Shown here: positions 46,829 to 55,947 of the stretch, one piece after another
How positions within the stretch are numbered: the stretch's first letter is position 1
Layout: each line of letters opens with the position of its first letter
Assembly: GCA_003755025.1 (NCBI GenBank)
Contig: RJVL01000001.1
Location: 372,001 to 436,000 of the forward strand
Direction: 5' to 3'
Length of the DNA stretch: 64,000 nucleotides
DNA from: Diaphorobacter nitroreducens
GTDB lineage: Bacteria > Pseudomonadota > Gammaproteobacteria > Burkholderiales > Burkholderiaceae_C
Made by a program: the position numbers and the translations under genes
The notes under the pieces: model-generated
The model's input: only the letters and a program-made list of their open reading frames with translations
The model's database searches: none
What the model was told of the DNA's origin: nothing

Positions 46829-48291
46829 CAGAAATAGCCCTCCTGCTTCTTCTTCTCCATTGATCCTGCGCTGTCGGTGTCTATCTTGCGGCCCTGCCGT
46901 TCGGACTGGTGGGTGTTGATCAGCTCCAGCAGGATGTCTTCCAGTGTGTCCGCCTCAGACTCGATGGCGCCCGTCAGCGGGTAGCACCCCAGTGTGCGAA
47001 AGCGTACCTTGCGTATCTGAATCTCCTCGCCTGGCAGCAGTTGGCAGCGATCATCGTCCACCAGCATGATCATTCCTGGGCGCACCACAACCGGGCGTGG
47101 TTTGGCAAAGTAAAGTGGCACAACCGGGATGCGCTCATGGTGGATGTACTGCCAAATATCCAGTTCTGTCCAATTCGACAGGGGGAAAACGCGGATGTTT
47201 TCACCCGGATTTTTGCGCGTGTTGTACAGGCTCCAGAGCTCGGGGCGTTGGTTCTTGGGGTCCCATCGGTGACTGGCGGTGCGAAATGAGAACACACGTT
47301 CCTTGGCTCGCGATTGTTCTTCGTCTCGTCGCGCACCACCAAACACCACATCAAACTTGTACTTGTCGAGTGCCTGCTTCAATCCCTCGGTCTTGGTAAT
47401 GTCGGTATGGCGGGCAGAGCCATGCTGGAAGGGATTGATGTTTTTCTCAATAGCCTCGGGGTTGGTATGCACTAGCAGTTGCATCCCCCCTTCGCGCGCC
47501 ATCCAGTCTCGGAAGTCGTACATCTCCTGAAACTTCCACTGCGTGTCCACATGCAGCAGTGGAAACGGCGGCACTCCTGGATAAAACGCTTTGCGTGCCA
47601 GGTGCAGCATCACGCTGCTGTCTTTGCCAATCGAATACAACATGGCAGGGTTTTGCGACTCGGCCACTGCTTCTCGAATGATGTGAATGCTCTCCGCCTC
47701 CAACCACCTTAGGTGTGGCGAGAGGGGCTTCGTAGATCCATTTGCGTCGTTTAGATGCAGGCTGCCACTAGGTAGAGCAGATCGATATGCCTGCGGACAA
47801 AAGTGAATGGTTGGGGTGTTTTTTGTTTCTCTCAACGCCTCGACCAACGTGCCGTGGGGAAACACTGCCACAGGCTTGTTGATGTGTTTCTGCAGTGCCA
47901 GCAGGGCTTGCCAAATAGTATTGTGTTGAGTGTTTGGCAACGGTACCCAAAAACGCGCGCCGCGCGCGTCGTTGGCATGCAGACAGGGAATGCCGTTCGG
48001 TAACGAGTTCAGTTGAGCAAAAAGAACGCGGTCGCGTCGTTTTCGCGCGTGCTCAATTGCCCAGCCCAGCACCAAGCGGTTTGGTGGGCGCCCATGCTCG
48101 TCTCGTAAATCATCACCGCGCAGTTCCTGCGGGAGCAGCCCTGACGCCTTGAGTCTACGCTCGGCGGTTCGTCTGGTGTCGGCTTCGCCACAACTCTTCA
48201 GATGCTCGTAGGCAAGCTCAGTGTCCCACACCTGGTGAGTGTCGAGGCCCGGCAAACCCCGAGTAGTGTATGTCGCAATTTGCGATTTCAT
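46828..48291 (-). CDS. cysD: Sulfate adenylyltransferase subunit 2 (CysD) with an extra N-terminal region
   Basis: The C-terminal 300 residues are a complete Cys[21 protein letters not shown]-loop [17 protein letters not shown] (about 220-236), [43 protein letters not shown]-like [27 protein letters not shown] and the [16 protein letters not shown] end. Residues 1-190 precede it in the same frame without a stop and resemble nothing I know. The normal family length is about 300, this one is 487. The ATG at 48291 is taken; an ATG at 48366 would add 25 residues. It forms the ATP sulfurylase heterodimer with CysN. Confidence 0.9.
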   Translation of the reverse strand: MKSQIATYTTRGLPGLDTHQVWDTELAYEHLKSCGEADTRRTAERRLKASGLLPQELRGDDLRDEHGRPPNRLVLGWAIEHARKRRDRVLFAQLNSLPNGIPCLHANDARGARFWVPLPNTQHNTIWQALLALQKHINKPVAVFPHGTLVEALRETKNTPTIHFCPQAYRSALPSGSLHLNDANGSTKPLSPHLRWLEAESIHIIREAVAESQNPAMLYSIGKDSSVMLHLARKAFYPGVPPFPLLHVDTQWKFQEMYDFRDWMAREGGMQLLVHTNPEAIEKNINPFQHGSARHTDITKTEGLKQALDKYKFDVVFGGARRDEEQSRAKERVFSFRTASHRWDPKNQRPELWSLYNTRKNPGENIRVFPLSNWTELDIWQYIHHERIPVVPLYFAKPRPVVVRPGMIMLVDDDRCQLLPGEEIQIRKVRFRTLGCYPLTGAIESEADTLEDILLELINTHQSERQGRKIDTDSAGSMEKKKQEGYF

Positions 48292-48357
48292 TAAATTAAT
48301 TGCTCTAATATGCGTGCTAGGATGTGTAGCATCAATCAATTTTCGCTTATTTGCAAT

Positions 48358-49143
48358 ATGCGACATGCTGAGTTTGTTGGACTGCTCGACAAGCTGCTAC
48401 CCATCGCACGACTTGCTGGTAGCGAAGTGATGGCTATCTATGCCAAAGGGCGAGTGGAAGCAAAGCTGAAGGAGGACACGTCTCCAGTCACGCTAGCTGA
48501 TTTGTCTGCCCATCGGGTGCTGGTCCAACAACTACAGCGATTGCTGCCAAACTGCATCGTGGTGTCTGAGGAGGCGAAGGGTCCGTACGTACATCGCCAA
48601 AGTGAACGGTTTTGGTTGATCGATCCGCTGGACGGCACCAAGGAGTTCATCTCCCGCAACGGGGAGTTCACCGTGAACATCGCTTTGATAGAAGGGGGCC
48701 GCAGTGTCATGGGTGTGGTGTATGCACCGGCCATCGACACACTTTATTGGGGTGGTTCAGGCTTGGGCGCATGGCGATGCATGGGTGGTGAAACCATTCC
48801 GATCCGGGTGAGTCACCGTGGCGATGGTTCCGTGTGCCGGGTCATCGCGAGCAGGAGTCATCTCAACACGGAGACTCAGGCAATGGTCCACCGGCTAGGG
48901 CCTGTTCAGTTGATGTCGGTGGGGAGTTCGCTGAAGTTTTGCCGCATTGCCGAAGGTACGGCAGATGTTTATCCGCGCATAGCCCCGACTTGCGAGTGGG
49001 ACACGGCGGCAGCGCAAGCCGTGCTGGAGGGGGCGGGGGGCGTAGTGCTGGACCTGCAAGGCCAGTCTCTGAGTTATGGCAAACCCAATGTGTTTAATCC
49101 ACCGTTTGTTGCTGCAGGCAGTGCTGCTTGGATACCGAAGTGA
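48358..49143 (+). CDS. cysQ: 3'(2'),5'-bisphosphate nucleotidase CysQ
   Basis: A 261-residue inositol-monophosphatase-superfamily enzyme that removes the 3'-phosphate of PAP, the toxic by-product of sulfotransferases. Metal motifs are [48 protein letters not shown] and [19 protein letters not shown]. In-frame ATGs at 48310 and 48322 exist, but the family start aligns with 48358. It is divergent from cysD, and its last codons overlap the TauE/SafE start (GTGA). Location beside cysD-cysN supports a role in the same sulfation pathway. Confidence 0.93.
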   Translation: MRHAEFVGLLDKLLPIARLAGSEVMAIYAKGRVEAKLKEDTSPVTLADLSAHRVLVQQLQRLLPNCIVVSEEAKGPYVHRQSERFWLIDPLDGTKEFISRNGEFTVNIALIEGGRSVMGVVYAPAIDTLYWGGSGLGAWRCMGGETIPIRVSHRGDGSVCRVIASRSHLNTETQAMVHRLGPVQLMSVGSSLKFCRIAEGTADVYPRIAPTCEWDTAAAQAVLEGAGGVVLDLQGQSLSYGKPNVFNPPFVAAGSAAWIPK

Positions 49144-49919
49144 TTGACACGTCTTATGCCCTTGCCGGGGCGTTAACTGGTTTTGTGGTGGGTCTCACGG
49201 GGGTGGGTGGGGGCGCTTTAATGACGCCTATTTTGCTGATTTTTTTCGGGGTGTCTCCGACCACAGCGATCGCCACTGACTTATGGTTTGCAGCCGTCAC
49301 CAAACTTGTTGGAGCACGTGTGCATCACACCAACGGCCATGTCGACTGGCAAGTGGCTAGGCGCCTATGGATGGGAAGTCTGCCAGTAGCACTGCTCATC
49401 GTGGTGATTGTCAGCCTCGATGGGCAGGTGGCCCAGGTGGAATGGCTGACTAAAGCGGTTGGCATCGTTGTGCTGATCACGGCTGTGGGCTTGTTTGCTG
49501 CGCCAAGATTGTTGGCTTATGCGCGTGGGCGACGTGTTAACGGGGCAGAGCGTTTTAAGGCAGTTCAACCGTCGTTGACGGTGACCGCTGGCGCGATCTT
49601 GGGGCTGTGCGTCGCCCTGACGTCGGTAGGGGCCGGCGCGTTGGGTAGCGTGATGTTGCTGTATCTCTACCCTCTACGGATGACCCCACATCGCCTAGTT
49701 GCCACTGATCTCGTTCATGCAATCCCGCTGGCGGTAGTTGCGGGAGCGGGCTATCTGTTTGCGGGAATGGTGGACTGGTGGATGCTGGCCGGTTTGTTGG
49801 CTGGCTCTGTTCCGGCGGTACTTTTAGGGAGCCTACTCGCAGGGAAGATCCCCGGCAGATGGGTTCAGTTGGCTCTGGCGATGGCGCTGGTCGCGGGAGG
49901 CATTAAGGTGATGGGGTAA
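49140..49919 (+). CDS. TauE/SafE family sulfur-anion or organosulfur exporter
   Basis: A 259-residue membrane protein with seven or eight segments in two repeated halves, each with a GxGGG/GVGAG loop: LTGFVVGLTGVGGGALMTPILLIFFGVSPTTAIATDL and LCVALTSVGAGALGSVMLLYLYPLRMTPHRLVATDLVHAIPLA. TauE/SafE proteins move sulfite, sulfoacetate or similar anions. GTG 49140 overlapping the cysQ stop is the likely start; TTG 49128 is possible. Coupling to cysQ suggests removal or uptake of a sulfur anion during glycan sulfation. Confidence 0.85.
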   Translation: MIDTSYALAGALTGFVVGLTGVGGGALMTPILLIFFGVSPTTAIATDLWFAAVTKLVGARVHHTNGHVDWQVARRLWMGSLPVALLIVVIVSLDGQVAQVEWLTKAVGIVVLITAVGLFAAPRLLAYARGRRVNGAERFKAVQPSLTVTAGAILGLCVALTSVGAGALGSVMLLYLYPLRMTPHRLVATDLVHAIPLAVVAGAGYLFAGMVDWWMLAGLLAGSVPAVLLGSLLAGKIPGRWVQLALAMALVAGGIKVMG

Positions 49920-49964
49920 TGCGGGCGATTGGGGTGCCGCTAGCCAATAGTGCCTATGTCCAAC

Positions 49965-51824
49965 TTATACGTTTTTGGTAATTTTTTTCGCTCTGAGTGC
50001 GGGTCGTCCATGCGCGATGCTGAGGAGCGTTGAAACAACCATGTACCGTGCGGCGTAGGCCCAAGATCTGAAAATTTTGGAGCGATCTATCTTGGGAGTG
50101 TGCATTGCAAGCGGCACCTCCGCAATGCGCTTGCCCTCGCGTTTCATCAGCAGCAGCGTTCCAATGTCTTGGTAGTCCAGAAGAGTAGCTTCGGCCAAGG
50201 CCGCCACTTGCATTGCGGCATGGTTATAAAAACGAAAGCCTGAAACAAAGTCACGCAAACCCAAGCCAGTGACCCACCTGAACCATTGCCATGCTGCTCG
50301 ACGCGGCAAGCTATTGCTCGTCGCAAAGTAGCCCACTGCCATATCAGCTTCGCTATCTGTGTTAATCAGCGTTGGCAGTTCTTCCACTTCGTAGCGGCCC
50401 TCTGCGTCGATGGTGATGACGGACGCGTAACCTTGAGCGAGAGCATGACGTATGCCCGTCTGCAAGCTGCCCCAGGTGGTCATAGCCAGAAGGGGGCGTA
50501 GAACCTTTGCACCGTACTGTTCTGCCAGGTGGCAAGTCGCGTCGGTGCTTCGGTTGTCCACCACCAGAACTGCTGCGTTGACCAGTCCGCGTACTCGCTG
50601 TATCAGGTGGGCGATGTCGGCTGCGTTGTTGTGGGTAGCGATGACAACCATCAACCTGCGCGTGGGCTGTACAGGCTGGCTACTTGATGTCATAGCTCTG
50701 TAGTGGAGAGCGGCCGTGCGTTCGCAAGGGCTAATGCTGAAGTGCTGATGCAAGGCTTCGTAGCCAGCCTTTCCAAGGCGGTGGCGCAGGGCAGGATCAT
50801 GATGCAAGCGGGCAATACTGCTACGCCAGGCATCTACATCTTCAAACGGCACGTGTAGCCCGCATTGGGCGCGGGATACCACCCAGGGCATGCCCGAACC
50901 AGGTAAATCGGTAACTAAACAGGGGCGGGCATGCTGCATGGCTTCCAGCAACACCACGCCAAACGCCTCGGTGCGCTCGCGTGATGCCAAGCAAAAGAGA
51001 TCGCACTGGGCAAGCAAAGCATGCTTTTGTGCCTCATCCACAGCACCCAGTAGACGTGTGGCTGGCTGAGCGCCATGCGGAGTCACGTTGCTTATCAGCT
51101 CTTCAAGCGTTTCCTGAAGCTCACCGCTTCCCACGATTAGCAGTTCCACGCCGGGCAGAGTGGAAACAGCATGAATCAGCGTTTCGAAGCCTTTGTAGTA
51201 GGTGAGCCTACCCACCGACAGCAGCCGGAACTGGGTGTCTGCTCGCCAAAACGATGGTGTTTTGCTAATGGTTTGTGCGTCGACCGAGGCTTCACGCAAG
51301 TTGATGCCCAGCGGGACAACATCACACTTGTCGGTCCAAGCGCGTAGGGCTGAGCTGGCTTTCAGATATGGTGGAGACGTCGCGAATATCTGTTGCGCGC
51401 GCTCTAGCAACGCTTGTTCAAAGGGCCTATAGAGCAAGTAGGCGAGCGCGACAGACCATTTGATATTGGATACCACCACATCCGAGTGCCAATGCACGAC
51501 CCAAGGCACTTTGCGAGCACTCGGTAAGGTGAGTGCCCACAGTGCCGAATTATTGGGCATATGCAGGTGTAGGACGTCGGGTTTGATCTGGTCGATGGCG
51601 CGCCTGAGAGCTCGTCGAAAGCCCATCGCCATCGGGGCATACACTAGATTGAACTGCACCGGAATGCGTTGCACCCAGGGTGGGTCCGCCGGTAAAGGGT
51701 CGCCATGGACCAGCGCATGGGCGTCTATCCCTTGCCGGCGTTGTTCGCAGATCAGATCCGCCAGAAAGACTTCCATCCCTCCGCGATAGGGGGGATAAAA
51801 CTTGCCGACGTGCAGTACGCGCAT
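49965..51824 (-). CDS. Two-domain glycosyltransferase: GT4 fused to GT2
   Basis: A 619-residue fusion. Residues 1-375 are a GT-B family 4 transferase: VGKFYPPYRGGMEVFLADL, HLHMPNNSALW, LLSVGRLTYYKGFETLI and the E-x7-E motif EAFGVVLLE (about 286-294). Residues 390-619 are a GT-A family 2 domain of the dolichyl-phosphate mannosyltransferase type: MVVIATHNNAADI, VDNRSTDATCHLAEQYGAKV, TIDAEGRYEVEELP, then GLRDFVSGFRFY and IAEVPLAMH. The linker is short (SSSQPVQPTRR). It may add two successive sugars, or a lipid-phosphate sugar for a GT-C enzyme. It is 17 bases downstream of the membrane-TPR gene, in the same direction. Confidence 0.87.
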   Translation of the reverse strand: MRVLHVGKFYPPYRGGMEVFLADLICEQRRQGIDAHALVHGDPLPADPPWVQRIPVQFNLVYAPMAMGFRRALRRAIDQIKPDVLHLHMPNNSALWALTLPSARKVPWVVHWHSDVVVSNIKWSVALAYLLYRPFEQALLERAQQIFATSPPYLKASSALRAWTDKCDVVPLGINLREASVDAQTISKTPSFWRADTQFRLLSVGRLTYYKGFETLIHAVSTLPGVELLIVGSGELQETLEELISNVTPHGAQPATRLLGAVDEAQKHALLAQCDLFCLASRERTEAFGVVLLEAMQHARPCLVTDLPGSGMPWVVSRAQCGLHVPFEDVDAWRSSIARLHHDPALRHRLGKAGYEALHQHFSISPCERTAALHYRAMTSSSQPVQPTRRLMVVIATHNNAADIAHLIQRVRGLVNAAVLVVDNRSTDATCHLAEQYGAKVLRPLLAMTTWGSLQTGIRHALAQGYASVITIDAEGRYEVEELPTLINTDSEADMAVGYFATSNSLPRRAAWQWFRWVTGLGLRDFVSGFRFYNHAAMQVAALAEATLLDYQDIGTLLLMKREGKRIAEVPLAMHTPKIDRSKIFRSWAYAARYMVVSTLLSIAHGRPALRAKKITKNV

Positions 51825-51841
51825 GGTGAGAGACGGACGGT

Positions 51842-53839
51842 TCAGGGTTTTTGCGACTTGGTAGTCGCAATTTGCTCGCGTACTGCTCGATATTGCGGAT
51901 TGCGGGGGTCCATGCCAATGGCTTGGTCCAGGTCCTTTAATGCCTGGGCCTGATTCCCACCACGTTGATGTGCGAGGCCACGACCATAAAAGGCAGCCGG
52001 GTTGGGGGCGCGTGCCAGCAGTCGGTCAAAAAGGCCGATTGCACGTGCTGTATCTCCCTTGCCCACCAGTGCCATGCCGAGGCCCAGTTCCAATCGGGAG
52101 TTGCCAGGGCTCTGTTGTAGCAGCAGGGTGAAGTCAGCAATCGCGGCGTCGAATTGATTGGCGCCAATGGCCGCTTCGGCGTGGCGCAAACGCAGCAGCT
52201 GTTGCATTTTCTCCCCCCCTTCAATGGCTTCGGCAGGAGCCTTCAGCGCAGCATCAAAGTTCTGATATGCCTTGGCATACTGGCCCAACGCAAAGGCCGA
52301 TTCTCCGCGGTGATAGTGCAATGACTGGCCTGAAAAACCTTTGGCCTGGGCCTTGTCGAACGCTTGCAGCGCCTCGGCATGTTTCTTCTGCTGCTGTAAC
52401 GCGACGCCTGTGTTGAAACGGGCGTTGCCTTGTGGGTCACCCAGCGCATCGGCGGTGGCAAAGCTACGTTCAGCCTGGGTCAGCAGGCCCTTTTCCAGTT
52501 GGTACGCACCGAGATTGAGATAGGCGCGACTGCGGCCTACGGCATTGGGAGGTGCGGTGGGGCTGATCTTGTCGGCTGCGTCACCCCACGCCGAGCCTGC
52601 ATCCTTCAATGACATCACCCGTTCCAAGGCCAGGGCGCCGAATAACACGCCCAGCACCACGCCAACGATGTAAATGCTGCGCGGCTTGAATCCCGTGAGC
52701 ACGATGGCGGCTAGCCCTGGCAGGGCAACCGCCCACAGGTAGCTGCGGTACAGCACAAAGGGATCCTGAACCCACACGGTGGAAAACTCGGTCACGTACC
52801 AGAGCAACGGAAACAGTAGTAGCAATCCAGCGAGACCCCAGAGGTTGCTACGGCGCACGGCCAGCCACAGGCTAGTCAACAGCAACGCGAGATAGGACAA
52901 CGCGCCCAGAAGGTGCCAAGAAGAGCCAAAACTGAGAGGGAATGCAGGCCGTAAATCAATGGACATCCATTGCACGTTGGGGAACACCCACAGCAGCCCG
53001 TACACGAAGAACAGAGCGGCTTCGTTCAAGATGCTGAGCGGGTAGATCTGCTGCGTAATGCCAGGGCGCAGCGCTTCCAACTGCTGCGCCAGAGCGAGAG
53101 ACTGAGGGTCGAACAGCCTGCCTATGACATGGCCATAAACGCTCCAGAGCGCACCGATGGCCATCACCAGCACCAGCAGTGCGACGCCGACGATGGTTGC
53201 AATCTGCTTCCAGCCGGGGCGGCGGACAAAGATATACAGAGGCACGGCCATGGCTACTGTCATCACCGCATATTCCTTGGAGAGCACTGCCGCCACGTAG
53301 CTCAGCAGCGCGCCCGCGAACCAGCTAGCACGGCTCGTTTGCAGTCCACGCACAAACATCCAGCATGCCAAGACGGCAAACAGCGTGGCCATGAGGATCG
53401 AACGCTGTGCAAGGTAGGCCACGGCATACACGGCAACGGGATTGAGCGCGAAAAGAGCCACCCCTACGCGTAGCGCCGCCGCACGGGAGCGCACGAAATG
53501 CTCCTGCTCCTCAAACTCTTGCGGGAAGCGCGCCATGCCGATCAGCGATTTCAGCAGTGCAAATAGTGCAGCTACCACCCCGAGGTGCAGTGCAAGATTG
53601 ACGGTGCGCTGCTTCCACCAGCCATCGCCAAACAAATCCTGTATCCACACAAAGCTTCCATACGACAGCATGCGTTGCTTGATCTGCAACAGACTGCCAT
53701 ATTCCCCAAAGATGGTCCCGTCGCTCAGGCGCAAGTCGTCAAAGACTAGTCCATTACCCATACTGGGGAGGTATATGCCCAACACTGCAATCAGGAGAGC
53801 AGCGGCATACACATAGGGGGTCTTGGAAGATTCGGTCAT
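51842..53839 (-). CDS. Polytopic membrane protein with C-terminal TPR repeats (GT-C-like)
   Basis: A 665-residue protein. Residues 1-400 hold about ten membrane segments, with GNGLVFDDLRLSDG after the first helix; an acidic DD in this loop is typical of GT-C enzymes using polyprenyl-phosphate sugars. KEYAVMTVAMAVPLYI and PFVLYRSYLWAVALPGL follow. Residues 435-660 form about five TPR units (YLNLGAYQLEKGLLTQAERSF; ARFNTGVALQQQKKHAEALQAFDKA; AFYGRGLAHQRGGNQAQALKDLDQA). The layout resembles TMTC-type O-mannosyltransferases, so protein or pilin glycosylation is possible, by inference. Confidence 0.8.
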   Translation of the reverse strand: MTESSKTPYVYAAALLIAVLGIYLPSMGNGLVFDDLRLSDGTIFGEYGSLLQIKQRMLSYGSFVWIQDLFGDGWWKQRTVNLALHLGVVAALFALLKSLIGMARFPQEFEEQEHFVRSRAAALRVGVALFALNPVAVYAVAYLAQRSILMATLFAVLACWMFVRGLQTSRASWFAGALLSYVAAVLSKEYAVMTVAMAVPLYIFVRRPGWKQIATIVGVALLVLVMAIGALWSVYGHVIGRLFDPQSLALAQQLEALRPGITQQIYPLSILNEAALFFVYGLLWVFPNVQWMSIDLRPAFPLSFGSSWHLLGALSYLALLLTSLWLAVRRSNLWGLAGLLLLFPLLWYVTEFSTVWVQDPFVLYRSYLWAVALPGLAAIVLTGFKPRSIYIVGVVLGVLFGALALERVMSLKDAGSAWGDAADKISPTAPPNAVGRSRAYLNLGAYQLEKGLLTQAERSFATADALGDPQGNARFNTGVALQQQKKHAEALQAFDKAQAKGFSGQSLHYHRGESAFALGQYAKAYQNFDAALKAPAEAIEGGEKMQQLLRLRHAEAAIGANQFDAAIADFTLLLQQSPGNSRLELGLGMALVGKGDTARAIGLFDRLLARAPNPAAFYGRGLAHQRGGNQAQALKDLDQAIGMDPRNPQYRAVREQIATTKSQKP

Positions 53840-53924
53840 GGAAACGTGATTCCAGTGTTGAGGGGCATATATGCCCTGCTGGCAGCCAATATGGCTGGCG
53901 AGTCTAAGAGAAACGGAGAACTCG

Positions 53925-54968
53925 TTACACCCATTGTTCCGCCGTTAGCCGAAGGAAGTGGTCCAGCATGTGGAAGTGGTCTTCAAAGAACGCTTCTTCC
54001 ATGCCCGCGAGCCGGTCGATGGCCACCCACTCGGCATGCGCCGCGTCGTCAGCCGCCTGCACCGGGGGTAGCGGGGCGTCCTGCAGGTCGAAGTAGTGCG
54101 CGTGGGTGATGGTGCGGCCGCGTTGGCTGCGGTCGGGGTGGTCGAACACCGTCACACTGCGCAGCGCCGCGCGCAGCGTGGCCTCGGGCAGGGCGCAATT
54201 CGTTTCCTCTGCCAGTTCACGCAGGCAGGACTGCCACAGCGTCTCGCGTTGTTCGATGAAGCCGCCGGGCACCGCCAGCAGGCCACGCCCTGGTGCGTGG
54301 GCGCGGCGGATGAGTAGCACATGGTCCTGGCAGCGCAGTACCGCGTCCACGGTCACGAACACGGGCGGGTAGGGCGCCGTTGCCCAGGCGGCGCGGTAAC
54401 CGCGCAGCATCTGCCATTCCTGCTGCAGTGTGGCGAAGTGCGGCGTGTGGGCGAATTGCTCCAACAGCGCTTGCGTGGCGGGCGGCAGCATGGGCGCCAG
54501 CGGCTGCAGCGCATGGGCCACGGTGGCGGGTGTGGCGCCGAAGTAGGCGTCGCGGATGGCGGTCGCGTCGATGCGGCCCTGGCGCTCCATGCGTATCAAT
54601 TCCCAGCCCGGAAAGGCGCTGAGGTAGCTGCTCGTGGCGTCCTTGAAATGGCCGACCAGCCCCACGCGCGCCTGCGGCGGGCTATGGCGCGCCACCGCGT
54701 TGCGCACGGCCTCCACCCACACCGCCTCGTTGTAGTAGTCGCGCACCGGCAGCACGGTGAGGCGCGTGCGGTCGCCCTCGGGCAGAGCACCGCGCAGCAT
54801 GGCTTCGCGTTCGTGCCAGGTGAACGGGTTCTTGGGTGTGCGCGCCTGGAAGGCCGAGCCGACGATGACGATGACCTGCCGCGCCTGCACCAGCGCTTCG
54901 CGCAGCAGGGCGAGATGGCCGGTGTGGACGGGCTCGAAGCGGCCGATGAGGATGGCGGTATCGTACAT
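53925..54968 (-). CDS. nadM: Bifunctional nicotinamide-nucleotide adenylyltransferase / Nudix hydrolase (NadM-Nudix)
   Basis: A 347-residue fusion. Residues 1-180 are the NMN adenylyltransferase: ILIGRFEPVHTGHLALLREAL with HxGH, NPFTWHEREAMLRGAL and GHFKDATSSYLSAFPGW. Residues 195-345 are a Nudix domain: LLAVPGGFIEQRETLWQSCLRELAEETNCALPE (GX5EX7REUXEE). In the family the NadM part makes NAD from NMN and the Nudix part is an ADP-ribose pyrophosphatase. It lies directly downstream of a nicotinamidase-like gene, forming an NAD-salvage pair, with a dispersed repeat in between. Confidence 0.93.
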   Translation of the reverse strand: MYDTAILIGRFEPVHTGHLALLREALVQARQVIVIVGSAFQARTPKNPFTWHEREAMLRGALPEGDRTRLTVLPVRDYYNEAVWVEAVRNAVARHSPPQARVGLVGHFKDATSSYLSAFPGWELIRMERQGRIDATAIRDAYFGATPATVAHALQPLAPMLPPATQALLEQFAHTPHFATLQQEWQMLRGYRAAWATAPYPPVFVTVDAVLRCQDHVLLIRRAHAPGRGLLAVPGGFIEQRETLWQSCLRELAEETNCALPEATLRAALRSVTVFDHPDRSQRGRTITHAHYFDLQDAPLPPVQAADDAAHAEWVAIDRLAGMEEAFFEDHFHMLDHFLRLTAEQWV

Positions 54969-54987
54969 GCGGCGATTCGTGTGTTCT

Positions 54988-55038
54988 CAAAAAAGTGAGC
55001 TGCTCGCGCTTGATGGATAAGCGCTAGAGGCAAATTTC
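54988..55038. repeat. Dispersed palindromic repeat, overlapping the end of the nicotinamidase-like gene
   Basis: It reads AAAAAAGTGAGCTGCTCGCG, CTTGATGGATAAGCGCTAGAGGC. The TAG of the nicotinamidase gene (55026-55024) comes from the GCGCTAG arm, and the repeat codes for its last residues. Confidence 0.7.
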
Positions 55039-55881
55039 GCTTGAAGTCGCCAGCCGTGCACCCTGGGCGTGCATCGCCTCCAGGAAGGCCTCATGCTGCG
55101 CCTCGAAGCCGGCCACGGGGCTCATGCAATCGGTGAGCAGCACCAGACGCCGCGGGCTCCACCCGGGGTGCAGGCGGGCCAGGTGCTGGATGATGTGCTC
55201 GGTGGTGGCGCGCACGCAGTGGCTGCTGGCCTCGCCTGCGATGAGCAGCAGGTCTGCGCTGGCCAATTGGTCCAGCAGATGGGTGTTCAGGGCGGTGTGC
55301 GGGTCGGCCGCGTCGGGTACTTCGGCCTGTACGGCGCTGTAGTGCTCGGTCCAGGGGCTCATGCCCTTGAAGACGGACTGCACGGCGCGCAGGCGATGCG
55401 CCTGCCAGTCGCTGCACGCGGCCAGCACGTCGGTATGCACGCCATGGCCCCAGCTGCCGATTTCGCAATGCACGGGCCAGACCATGAGGGTGTAACGGCC
55501 CTGGGTTTCCAACGTGTCCAGGTAGTCCAGTGTGCGCGCCAGCGCGGCAGGGTCACGCGGCGCAAACGCACCCGCGCGGACCTGCGCAGCGGTGATGGCG
55601 GTGAAGGGCGCCACCGCGCCCCCGTCGCTGCGCTGCCAGTAGGCAGGGTGCGCCACGTCGTACCGCTGGTGCGAGTCGAGGGTGACAGTGATGTGGTCGA
55701 TACCTGCCCCCTGCGCGCGGATGAACGCTGCCAGGCGCTGCATGTCCGCATGTGCGCCGGGAACGGGCAGCGCCGGGGCGGTTACCGCGCCGCTATGGGG
55801 ATCGCGCGAATGCCACGCGGCGGGCAGATCGCAGAAGTCGTTCTGAGGATCGATGGCGAGCAGGTGAACGGTGCGTGTCAT
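55024..55881 (-). CDS. Isochorismatase-family hydrolase, nicotinamidase-like (PncA)
   Basis: A 285-residue cysteine hydrolase. LLAIDPQNDFCDLP carries the catalytic Asp, HYDVAHP-like RYDVAHPAYW the metal site, VWPVHCEIGSWGHGVHTDV the Lys/His loop region, and LLIAGEASSHCVRATTEHI the nucleophilic Cys. The start MTRTVHLLAI at 55881 fits the fold better than the longer frame. The length is slightly above classical nicotinamidases (about 210) because of insertions. It is probably deamidating nicotinamide, supported by nadM directly downstream. The last residues are repeat-derived. Confidence 0.85.
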   Translation of the reverse strand: MTRTVHLLAIDPQNDFCDLPAAWHSRDPHSGAVTAPALPVPGAHADMQRLAAFIRAQGAGIDHITVTLDSHQRYDVAHPAYWQRSDGGAVAPFTAITAAQVRAGAFAPRDPAALARTLDYLDTLETQGRYTLMVWPVHCEIGSWGHGVHTDVLAACSDWQAHRLRAVQSVFKGMSPWTEHYSAVQAEVPDAADPHTALNTHLLDQLASADLLLIAGEASSHCVRATTEHIIQHLARLHPGWSPRRLVLLTDCMSPVAGFEAQHEAFLEAMHAQGARLATSSEICL

Positions 55882-55947
55882 GGCGCGGATGCGAGCGTGC
55901 AGGGCCTGCAGTGTAGGCAACTGCGGGGCCGCATCCGGCCGGCACCG

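Noticed and set aside
44888..48291. Ordinary assimilatory sulfate-reduction operon
   Set aside because: No cysH, cysI, cysG or transporter genes accompany it, an APS kinase is fused, and the neighbours are a sulfotransferase locus; kept as PAPS supply, though assimilation cannot be fully excluded.
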